DNA of 53,518 bases from a virus: the IMG/VR virus record IMGVR_UViG_3300021373_003472, positions 1 to 53,518 of that record; one strand, 5' to 3'. A program made the translations under genes and the position numbers. This document shows, in pieces, positions 33,458 through 40,171 of the stretch (its first letter is position 1; the number at the start of each line of letters is the position of its first letter). The notes under the pieces were generated by a model. That model saw only the letters and a list, made by a program, of their open reading frames with translations, did no database searches and was not told where the DNA came from.

Positions 33458-35529
33458 AAACCTAATTTTTGTAAATCAGAAATAACCTGATTTGCTGATT
33501 GATATAATATACCTGTTCCTCCTGCGTTATTCCAATTATCAATTATATACTGTTTGTCGTCTATAAGTATATCAAAATTGGTTAATTCTGGTTTGATTAA
33601 ATGTTTTTCTTTGGATTTTTCAAAATTTATTTTGGGTTTTGAAGGAAATACATCTCCTATATGATTTCTAATCCAAAGTCTTTTTCCTAAACGGGATTCT
33701 TTTCTAGCAGATGGGGCAGTTAACATTTCATAATCATGTTTAGATACATAATCAACTAATTCTTTAGCACCATCCATAACAGGAATACCAATCCAAAAAC
33801 GTAATTTATGTTCTACATCTATAAAATCCCAAAATTCATTTTTACCAAATTTATCTTCAAATTCTGAAGGTTCCATTCCTGATAATGATCTAAATCTTTG
33901 GTCAAAATCAGCTACAACCCCATCCATATCAAGATAAATTTTATATTTGCCTTCTTCTTCTCTTAAACGAGCTAATTCTTGTGAAAATGCTTTTATACCT
34001 AATTTATCTCCTTTTTTCCCTTCTTCTATTACAGAATTAGTCCAACTTCTAAATAAAATATTTCCAGTTTCATAAGCTTCTCTTTCAATATTTTCTAAAC
34101 GATCATCTTGATTTACATTAGTTGTACCATAATCCTCTAATCTATCTTCCATGTTTTGATGAACATGTACTAATTCATGAGCATAAGATCTTAAAATATC
34201 TTTTGGATGTCTACCATAGGTAAACAAAACTATTTTATTATTATGTGGAGTGTAGTATGCTGTGTTACCTAATAATTTCATCCCATTTTCAACTTCATCA
34301 TGTACAAATTTAACTTCAGGAGATGGTTGTAATTTTAAACCATTATCTTCCATATAAGAAGTTAATGATTCAATATAGGGACTAAAATTAAATTCTTTAG
34401 GGTCTAAAGATTCATTTAAAGTTTGTTTTGATAAATCAACTACCCATATTTTAGGATCTATTCCATTTTTAACTGAACCTGCAAGTCTGGTATTACCAGC
34501 AACTAGATCATAATCATTATTTGAGAATTTAACAGCAATTGGTGTTTCAATATTTCCAACTTTAAATGCTGATATAAATCTTTGTTTTTTAGGTTCTTCT
34601 AGACTATCAAAATCTAAATTTACATTTCCTAGCACTTTTTTAATAGAACTATAAGGAACAGATTTACCTTGTTTAGCTAATTTAACCCATTTTTCTTTCC
34701 CCATTTCTACAAATTCTGGATAACGATTAGCTTCTTCCCATTCTGCATCAAAGTTAGGATTGGTATATGTTATTTGTTTATTTTCTTCTAATCCTAAACT
34801 AACTAATTTAGTATAATACTTTGGGTCCTCAGCTAAATGTTGCAAAGCAATTACTTTAGCTTTAGCTGGGTCATCTGTATGTTCCATTTCAACTTTGATT
34901 CCCATTTTAAGTTCTTTGGGATCAACTTCTTTTTCTTTAGCTGGGGTTTGGATTTCAGCTATTTTATCTGATACTATATTATATACTTCTTGTTTTTCTT
35001 CAGGGGATAAAATATTAGGAACAAATTTTTCAAATTTTTCAAATGAAACTTTAGCAGCATTTCTAGCAGCAGTGCCTGATACCCCACCTGCTGTTACAAT
35101 GGTACGAAGTTCTAAATTTGGGTATTTAGAAATTGATTTAGTTCTGTCTTTAATATCTTTAAAATCTTCTTCATTCCCCTCTCTAGCACCTATAACCCAT
35201 AATACTTCTCTTGTAGGATGGTTTTTAGCAAAATCATATACTGCTTTAACAGGGGGTATTGAGGTAGGTTCTATTTTAACTTTAAATGGAAGATATTTTT
35301 TATAAATTTCCCATATTAATAAAGATTCTACTTGGCTAATACCATTTCTGTCTTTATTCCCTATAAAAAGAATAAGTTCATCTATTTCTGGGTTTTGTTC
35401 AAGGGCTAATTTAGCAACTTCAAAATGACCAGAAGTAGGGGGTTTGAATCCACCAGCGTATACTGCTGTGGTTTGTTTTTTTTCTTCTTCAGGTAGTAAT
35501 CCTTTTACTAATTCATTTACTAAACTCAT
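33454..35529 (-). CDS. Five-module fusion: nucleotidyltransferase, DUF5661-like, ParB-like, HExxH peptidase-like, HAD phosphatase
   Basis: A 691-residue chain with modules in this order. First is a cytidylyltransferase-like fold with GGFKPPTSGHF at 26-36 and WVIGAREGNE at 111-120. Then a DUF5661-like block, VEMEHTDDPAKAKVIAL, at about 213-229. Then a ParB/sulfiredoxin-like domain with LVAGNTRLAGS at 342-352. Then a small metallopeptidase-like module with AHELVHVHQ (HExxH, His451, Glu452, His455) and a likely third ligand in EREAYETG near 484. Last is a HAD-type nucleotidase with YLDMDGVVADFDQRF from 532. It starts MSLVNELVKGLLPE, a possible capsid-targeting peptide. Each fold is motif-based, and the joint role is unknown. 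A virion-delivered, gp21-processed polyprotein is one possibility. Confidence 0.8.
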   Translation of the reverse strand: MSLVNELVKGLLPEEEKKQTTAVYAGGFKPPTSGHFEVAKLALEQNPEIDELILFIGNKDRNGISQVESLLIWEIYKKYLPFKVKIEPTSIPPVKAVYDFAKNHPTREVLWVIGAREGNEEDFKDIKDRTKSISKYPNLELRTIVTAGGVSGTAARNAAKVSFEKFEKFVPNILSPEEKQEVYNIVSDKIAEIQTPAKEKEVDPKELKMGIKVEMEHTDDPAKAKVIALQHLAEDPKYYTKLVSLGLEENKQITYTNPNFDAEWEEANRYPEFVEMGKEKWVKLAKQGKSVPYSSIKKVLGNVNLDFDSLEEPKKQRFISAFKVGNIETPIAVKFSNNDYDLVAGNTRLAGSVKNGIDPKIWVVDLSKQTLNESLDPKEFNFSPYIESLTSYMEDNGLKLQPSPEVKFVHDEVENGMKLLGNTAYYTPHNNKIVLFTYGRHPKDILRSYAHELVHVHQNMEDRLEDYGTTNVNQDDRLENIEREAYETGNILFRSWTNSVIEEGKKGDKLGIKAFSQELARLREEEGKYKIYLDMDGVVADFDQRFRSLSGMEPSEFEDKFGKNEFWDFIDVEHKLRFWIGIPVMDGAKELVDYVSKHDYEMLTAPSARKESRLGKRLWIRNHIGDVFPSKPKINFEKSKEKHLIKPELTNFDILIDDKQYIIDNWNNAGGTGILYQSANQVISDLQKLGL

Positions 35530-36329
35530 GTACGAAGAAATTTATTTATTTTTGATTGTGCCTCTTCTTTATCTAACCCATCTTTTACTATTTTTTCTAC
35601 TTCTTTGCTTTGTATTAAATTTTGGGCTAATTTATTTAATTCTGCTTTTTGTTTATCACTTCGAGCTTGTTGAGCTGGAGTTTTAGGTTTGGCATCTGTA
35701 ACTTTAAAATGGTCTAAATATTCTTTATATATGTCTTCAATTTTTTCCATTTTTTCTCCTTCTAATGTATTAGCTACTAAGGCAAAATTTTCATTACTAA
35801 ATAATTCTTTATAAGGAAAATAATTTTTAGTTACATTTACCCAAGTTCTTAATACTACAGCTGGGGATAAGCTTCTATCTTTCCCTCCTGATTTTTCAAA
35901 TCTAAAGTGGTTTTGTTTTAAAGAACGTTCTAAATCTGTATAAACATAAAGCATGAATACATCATATCCTGCTTCTTCTAATTGTTCTTTTAATTGTTGA
36001 GTATTTTTATAAGATGCAGCAGTACCATCTAATATAAAAGATTCTTTACCTGCAATTACAGTTTGAATTTGACCCTTAAATTCTTTATTAGCTGCCGCCA
36101 TAGCAACAGCAGCATCACTTCTTTGTTGAGCATTTGCTCTTTTTAAATTTAAACTAACATTAGCTTTTTTTAGTTTTTCAATAAAAAGGTTATCTACATT
36201 CATTATTTTTAAACCACTTAGGTCTAATCCATCAAGGGTATATCCTTTTCCTGCACCTGGGGCTCCAGCTAATATAATAGCTTTAGGATTACCTTGAGCT
36301 TCTCTTAATATTTGTACTAAACTTATCAT
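35526..36329 (-). CDS. Zeta-toxin-like P-loop kinase with capsid-targeting-like N-terminus
   Basis: A 267-residue protein. The P-loop AGAPGAGKGYT spans residues 21-31, followed by IMNVDNLF, a long helix, and the SFILDGTA and DVFMLYVYTDLERSLKQ segments typical of zeta-toxin/AAA_33 kinases, which phosphorylate small substrates such as UDP-GlcNAc or polynucleotides. The ten residues before the domain, MISLVQILRE, look like a removable targeting peptide with LRE. The C-terminal 65 residues are charged and helical. It overlaps both neighbours by 4 nt. The substrate is unknown. Confidence 0.8.
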   Translation of the reverse strand: MISLVQILREAQGNPKAIILAGAPGAGKGYTLDGLDLSGLKIMNVDNLFIEKLKKANVSLNLKRANAQQRSDAAVAMAAANKEFKGQIQTVIAGKESFILDGTAASYKNTQQLKEQLEEAGYDVFMLYVYTDLERSLKQNHFRFEKSGGKDRSLSPAVVLRTWVNVTKNYFPYKELFSNENFALVANTLEGEKMEKIEDIYKEYLDHFKVTDAKPKTPAQQARSDKQKAELNKLAQNLIQSKEVEKIVKDGLDKEEAQSKINKFLRT

Positions 36330-36862
36330 GATTTTGGTTTTCCCATCATTACTTTTCTATGCTTTTCTCCTCCGATAACTCTATCATAAGATCCATCTCC
36401 GTTCCAAACAATATCTTTCCCTTTTAATACTTTACGAACTAAAAATTCATCATCAACAGGTTCTACTCCTTTAGCAAGAAGAATATCTTTTATTTTTCCA
36501 CTAACCTCGATATAATATCCTGTTCTTTTAAGTAATTCAGCTTTATGATTAACTATTTTACTTTTTGCTTGTGGTGAATTATCATGACCCGTTGCCACAA
36601 ACTTTATACCTGATGGTTTTTGTTTTGCAACACTAACTGCATCTATTCCTGGATCTGAATCTAAATCAATAACTTCATATTCTTCATCTGGGGTTATGTC
36701 ACTTGGGGATTTATAATTAGGATGACCCCCAATAGGGGCGTATGCTGTAGAAATAAGATCAAAGATCTCATCTTCATAGTCTTTTAATTCAGAAGTGGGA
36801 ATGGGTTGCCATTGTCCTTTAGATAAGGCCATTTCCTTAACAATATCTAAAAATTTTATCAT
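36326..36862 (-). CDS. Conserved aquatic-phage protein, possibly GNAT-like, with capsid-targeting-like N-terminus
   Basis: A 178-residue protein. It begins MIKFLDIVKE, a likely targeting helix. The body has FDLISTAYAPIGGHPNYKSP, a strand VIDLDSDPGIDAVSVAKQ, FVATGHDNSP, a helical AELLKRTGYYIEVSGKIKDIL and a final FLVRKVLKGKDIVWNGDGSY then GGEKHRKVMMGKP. This order recurs in aquatic phages and loosely fits a GNAT acetyltransferase fold, but I see no clear acetyl-CoA loop. It has its own late-promoter candidate upstream and is coupled to the zeta-like kinase by a 4-nt overlap. Confidence 0.6.
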   Translation of the reverse strand: MIKFLDIVKEMALSKGQWQPIPTSELKDYEDEIFDLISTAYAPIGGHPNYKSPSDITPDEEYEVIDLDSDPGIDAVSVAKQKPSGIKFVATGHDNSPQAKSKIVNHKAELLKRTGYYIEVSGKIKDILLAKGVEPVDDEFLVRKVLKGKDIVWNGDGSYDRVIGGEKHRKVMMGKPKS

Positions 36863-37330
36863 TTAAAAGTATTTGTTATAAATATCGACAAATATATCAA
36901 GTGGTGTTTGATGACCCATTTTTTCAATCATTTCTACTCTTTCTGTTCCATCCAACATTGCTTTTGTAGTGATAGGATCAATAATCTTATCTTCTTCACC
37001 TAAAACCACTATTTTGTCAGCATAATTATAACCATACTTAATGTCAGAATCTATTTTTAATGAACGAGAATGAAGTGCAGGATTAAATAACAATGCAGTA
37101 CATCTTTTATGTGAAGCAATAATATCTGCTAAATACCCCCCCATACTTGAACCTATAATTAAAGTATCTTCATCTACTTGAAATAATAAATCATAAAAAT
37201 CATTATAAGTAAAGTTTTCATAATCAATAGCAGGGGCATAAACAAATCCTTGTGTAGCTAAGAAATCAACCTTAGGGCCTCCTTGCTTACTTTCTAACCC
37301 GTGTAAATAAATTATTTCTTTTCCTACCAT
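36863..37330 (-). CDS. YqiA-like alpha/beta-hydrolase esterase
   Basis: A 155-residue small alpha/beta hydrolase. IIYLHGLESKQGGPK provides the oxyanion-hole region, GSSMGG at 60-65 the nucleophile elbow (Ser62), EEDKIIDP an Asp near 114 and GHQTP the His at 140. Size and motif spacing match the UPF0227/YqiA esterase family. The substrate is unknown. It is short, soluble and lacks a signal peptide, so it acts in the infected cell. It overlaps the upstream small gene by 7 nt. Confidence 0.8.
   Translation of the reverse strand: MVGKEIIYLHGLESKQGGPKVDFLATQGFVYAPAIDYENFTYNDFYDLLFQVDEDTLIIGSSMGGYLADIIASHKRCTALLFNPALHSRSLKIDSDIKYGYNYADKIVVLGEEDKIIDPITTKAMLDGTERVEMIEKMGHQTPLDIFVDIYNKYF
36876..36885 (-). 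promoter_or_regulatory. Candidate late promoter (ATATTTATAA element)
   Basis: The coding strand reads CGATATTTATAACAAATACT, 13 nt before the ATG at 36862. It lies inside the 3' end of the esterase gene, so a late transcript for the accessory block can begin here. Confidence 0.6.
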
Positions 37331-37524
37331 CCTCTTTCTCCTCTTTGAACATAAGCATCATGTCTTGCCTGAGATTGGGCTTCAATATCCCAAGCTTCAT
37401 TGGCAGTAACACAAATCTCTTCTCCATTACGAAGAATGACTGCACACTCATCTCCTGTTAAACCACATGTGAAAAATCTTAATACTTGATCGAACATAAC
37501 CTTTATTTTTAATTCGTAACTCAT
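37324..37524 (-). CDS. Small hypothetical protein
   Basis: A 66-residue soluble protein starting at the ATG at 37522-37524. It reads MSYELKIKVMFDQVLRFFTC and then CAVILRNGEEICVTANEAWD with a hydrophilic tail, giving one strand pair and helices. A shorter start at an internal ATG (residue 10) is possible. A GTATATTTACAAAG element lies just before the gene. No family is known to me. Confidence 0.5.
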   Translation of the reverse strand: MSYELKIKVMFDQVLRFFTCGLTGDECAVILRNGEEICVTANEAWDIEAQSQARHDAYVQRGERGW

Positions 37525-37530
37525 TTACTT

Positions 37531-37540
37531 TGTAAATATA
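37531..37540 (-). promoter_or_regulatory. Weak second-class A/T promoter candidate
   Basis: The coding strand reads CGTATATTTACAAAGTAA, ending only a few bases before the ATG at 37524. It shares the GTATATT core with the elements before the primase and FAD genes. Confidence 0.25.
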
Positions 37541-37567
37541 CGAACAGTCTCCTGGGTAGCCAAATTT

Positions 37568-38335
37568 CTACACGGTTCTCTTCACAGTAGTTTGGAAAGA
37601 AGTTGTAGCAGGTTTATGTTTTGGATTTTCTAAATCAAATATTCTTTTAACAGAATTAAATATTTCTAAATTTTCTTCTTGGGTTCTAGGAGATTCATGT
37701 AACTCCCATCCTTTGCCTTTTACCTTTTTTCCAGTTTTATCTGGTCCTCTTGATTTGGATTTTAACCATAATATACCTACCCTATTTACTTCTTTACCAA
37801 AGCATTCTTCATAACATTTAGCATAAACTGCTCCTTGTAAATCATAAACAGTTTGTAAATGGTTTGAGGTTTTAAAATCAATAACCCATAATTCATCATC
37901 AATTTCACAAATACAATCTACAGTGCCAGCTACTTTTAATTCATCTGAAAATAAGTGGGTTTCTGTTTCAACTAGAACAGGTTTATATGTTTCCCAAAAG
38001 TCAACAAAATTTAAAAACATTTTCCAAATGTCAGGATTCATTTTAGGATTACCATATTCATTTAAAAAATTCATTTCTTTACCTTCGAAGTATTCTTCTA
38101 TTAATTCGTGTACAGCTGTACCTTCCTCAGCACTTTTTTTAACAATCCAATCTGCACTATATCCTACTTTTTTAAGCCAATCTTCAAAGTGTTTACCTTT
38201 AGGATATGAATTTAAAACATAAGTTACAGATGGATAAAATTCCCCATTACGTCTATAATAACGTGAATCTGGTAGTGTTATTTGTTTGTGATCATCAGAT
38301 ATTTCTAAGATTCGGTCATATGATTTTTTGATCAT
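37568..38335 (-). CDS. PD-(D/E)XK nuclease, RecB/Cas4-like
   Basis: A 255-residue nuclease of the RecB/Cas4-like PD-(D/E)XK group. The motifs run in order: EGTAVHELIEEYFEG (His76), VETETHLF, KVAGTVDCICEIDD (Asp140), LWVIDFKTS (Asp153, Lys155) and DLQGAVYAKCY (Gln167, Tyr171/175). No Cys cluster for an iron-sulfur centre is seen. Placed next to the primase, it probably processes DNA ends or recombination intermediates in replication. Its start overlaps the primase stop by 4 nt (ATGA). Confidence 0.85.
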   Translation of the reverse strand: MIKKSYDRILEISDDHKQITLPDSRYYRRNGEFYPSVTYVLNSYPKGKHFEDWLKKVGYSADWIVKKSAEEGTAVHELIEEYFEGKEMNFLNEYGNPKMNPDIWKMFLNFVDFWETYKPVLVETETHLFSDELKVAGTVDCICEIDDELWVIDFKTSNHLQTVYDLQGAVYAKCYEECFGKEVNRVGILWLKSKSRGPDKTGKKVKGKGWELHESPRTQEENLEIFNSVKRIFDLENPKHKPATTSFQTTVKRTV

Positions 38336-39261
38336 AGTGCTAATTTTCTTTCCATTAAATTATAATAGGTTAATGGAACAGTGTTTTGGATTAGTTTGGT
38401 GAAATTTTTAAAACCCATTTCACTTGGATCCTTATCTTGTAAATCAACAAGATAGACTTCTTTACCTTCTGCCAATAGCATTTCACAAAATTGTAAAGCT
38501 TGTTTCATAGCATCCCTATCTAATGCTATATAAATTTTATCTACTAATGAAGTAACTATTTTTTTCATTAAGCTACTTTGTATATTTTTTCCTAATAAAG
38601 GAATTGCGTTTCTTTTTATTGCAATAGCATCAAATAATCCTTCACAAATAACAATAGGTAATTTCCAATTTATTAAATGTTCATTTGGGATTATATCTCT
38701 TGATGCTGAGGGGTTTCTATATTTTACATAAGGATCTTTTTCGAATGAACGAGCTGTAAAATAATTTAATCTACCATCTTCATCATAAGTAGGAATTATA
38801 ATCATATTGTTATATAAACCGCTTTTACAATAACCTATATTATATTTTAGAATATCGTATTTACTAATGTGTCTTTTTTTTAAGTACGCTAATGCGTGTT
38901 TAGCAGTGATATCGTTTAAATTACCGGTAGATAGGCTAATAAATTCATCTGGTAATGAAACACTAGATATAATTTGTGTTTCTTTTATTGATTTAGATGT
39001 TTTTACTAGTGATTTTAATTCAGTAAATTTATTACCATCTACTTTTAATTGTTTAAATAAATTATATATAGTAGTTCCTCTAACATTACAAGCCCAACAG
39101 TGCCAAGGGTTTTTACCTTCTCTATTTTCAGTTAAATTAACTTCTAATTTTGGTTTATGATGATGGCAAAAAGGACAATGGTAAGCATAATTATTTCTAG
39201 CGGTTGCCTTTCCTGATCCAAGTACAGAATTAACTAATGTAACTAATAATTGGTTTACCAT
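38332..39261 (-). CDS. DNA primase, DnaG/T4 gp61-like
   Basis: A 309-residue primase. The N-terminal zinc finger has CPFC (Cys29, Cys32) and CWAC (Cys55, Cys58). A TOPRIM-like core follows with FTARSFEKDPYVKYRNP, VICEGLFDAIAI and KIYIALDRDAMKQA. I start it at the ATG at 39259-39261 instead of a TTG two codons earlier. It makes RNA primers for lagging-strand synthesis and would work with a helicase outside this window. A terminator and a second-class promoter candidate precede it, so it heads the transcript that also carries the nuclease. Confidence 0.9.
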   Translation of the reverse strand: MVNQLLVTLVNSVLGSGKATARNNYAYHCPFCHHHKPKLEVNLTENREGKNPWHCWACNVRGTTIYNLFKQLKVDGNKFTELKSLVKTSKSIKETQIISSVSLPDEFISLSTGNLNDITAKHALAYLKKRHISKYDILKYNIGYCKSGLYNNMIIIPTYDEDGRLNYFTARSFEKDPYVKYRNPSASRDIIPNEHLINWKLPIVICEGLFDAIAIKRNAIPLLGKNIQSSLMKKIVTSLVDKIYIALDRDAMKQALQFCEMLLAEGKEVYLVDLQDKDPSEMGFKNFTKLIQNTVPLTYYNLMERKLAL

Positions 39262-39264
39262 AAA

Positions 39265-39277
39265 CAATAATATACAA
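39265..39277 (-). promoter_or_regulatory. Second-class A/T promoter candidate before the primase
   Basis: The coding strand reads TTGTATATTATTG ending 3 nt before the ATG at 39261. It shares the TTGTATATTA core with the element before the FAD gene and likewise follows a terminator. The very short leader would be near-leaderless, so the true start could also lie further upstream. Confidence 0.35.
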
Positions 39278-39305
39278 CCTTATTTTTTTTATTCCAAATA
39301 ATATA

Positions 39306-39332
39306 AAAAGAAAGCCGACGAAAGTCGGCTTT
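39306..39332 (-). terminator. Intrinsic terminator after the small membrane protein
   Basis: A 9-bp stem AAAGCCGAC / GTCGGCTTT with loop GAAA (plus strand) is followed on the minus strand by CTTTTTATA. It lies 23 nt past the stop at 39356 and closes the glycan-locus transcript. Confidence 0.85.
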
Positions 39333-39355
39333 GTTTCTTTTACATAGTTAAAGTC

Positions 39356-39628
39356 TTATTTTAGACCCACTTTAGCTGTAATGCGTCCATAAAGAGCTAC
39401 TGCTTGTCCAATTGCGAAAGTAACCGCAGCCCATACATTATCTAAAGACTCAACTAATCCACCAGGTTCATCTGCACCTAGTACTTCACCTGCAGCTCCT
39501 GCTATATCTACACTACCATTTGTAAGTGCAAATACAACTCCTGAAACTGAGGAAATGATCAAACCAATAATTGTTTTTGATTGGTACCAAGATTTTACAT
39601 CTTGGAATTTGTCTTGGATTTCTCCCAT
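39356..39628 (-). CDS. Small membrane protein, holin-like
   Basis: A 90-residue protein with two hydrophobic stretches: residues 19-36 (TIIGLIISSVSGVVFAL) and 65-80 (VWAAVTFAIGQAVALYG). They are separated by a Gly/Ala/Asp loop, and a short basic C-terminus (RITAKVGLK) follows. Small phage proteins of this design, ending in YGRITA, are commonly annotated as holin-like. A holin is therefore plausible, but the loop is acidic and no endolysin is adjacent. It is the last gene before the terminator. Confidence 0.55.
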   Translation of the reverse strand: MGEIQDKFQDVKSWYQSKTIIGLIISSVSGVVFALTNGSVDIAGAAGEVLGADEPGGLVESLDNVWAAVTFAIGQAVALYGRITAKVGLK

Positions 39629-39664
39629 ATCATAAAAATTTATAATTCTCTTATAATTATGAAA

Positions 39665-40147
39665 TTATTTAGTTTCCTTTACAAGATCTTCAAATTCAAT
39701 ATTAGCTAAATCTCTAGTAAAAAATTTTCCTAAAATATTATCATTAAAAAACTCATCTGGTTTTTCTAATACTTGGTATATCATTTGATACTTTACTTCA
39801 AAGTAGGTTAATGATTTTTTATTAGGACATACTTTTAAAATCATACGTTCAAATTCATCTTTTTTACCTTCTGATAAAAGTGTTTTTATATCTTTTTGGG
39901 AACCATAATAATTCAACCAATCAGATTCTTTAACAGCTAGTTTGTAAGCAGGGCGACGTCCAACTACACCTTGTAGTTGTTCTAACTCTCTTTTTCCAAT
40001 TTTTACTTTACGTGTATGATATAAGACTTTTTTTCCGATGTAAGCTTTTCCAGAGGGTTTGTGAGTAACAATATAAACAAAACCAAATGTATTTTCTGGA
40101 AATTGAGTGATGTCCCCTATTTTTTTAGTTTTATAGGTCCAACTCAT
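39665..40147 (-). CDS. GIY-YIG-like endonuclease
   Basis: A 160-residue protein. FGFVYIVTHKPSGKAYIGKK at 21-40 is a GIY-YIG-like opening (VYI, then YIG), followed by basic residues, ESDWLNYYGSQKDIKTLL (a YYGS element near 80) and a C-terminal KSLTYFEVKYQMIYQVL segment. Close relatives occur in many T4-like phages as small putative endonucleases that may nick competing phage or host DNA. A late-promoter element lies 14 nt upstream. Catalytic competence is not proven because the Arg and Glu positions are not certain. Confidence 0.7.
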   Translation of the reverse strand: MSWTYKTKKIGDITQFPENTFGFVYIVTHKPSGKAYIGKKVLYHTRKVKIGKRELEQLQGVVGRRPAYKLAVKESDWLNYYGSQKDIKTLLSEGKKDEFERMILKVCPNKKSLTYFEVKYQMIYQVLEKPDEFFNDNILGKFFTRDLANIEFEDLVKETK

Positions 40148-40161
40148 AGTATTTAAATTTA

Positions 40162-40171
40162 GTATAAATAT
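40162..40171 (-). promoter_or_regulatory. Candidate late promoter (ATATTTATAC variant)
   Basis: The coding strand reads TTAATATTTATACTAAATTT, 14 nt before the ATG at 40147. It starts at the stop of the 1092-residue fusion gene. Confidence 0.55.

Noticed and set aside
39665-40147. GIY-YIG-like gene as a mobile homing endonuclease inserted recently
   Set aside because: There is no intron, interrupted gene or composition change around it; it has a normal late-type promoter element and close relatives are usual residents of T4-like genomes.
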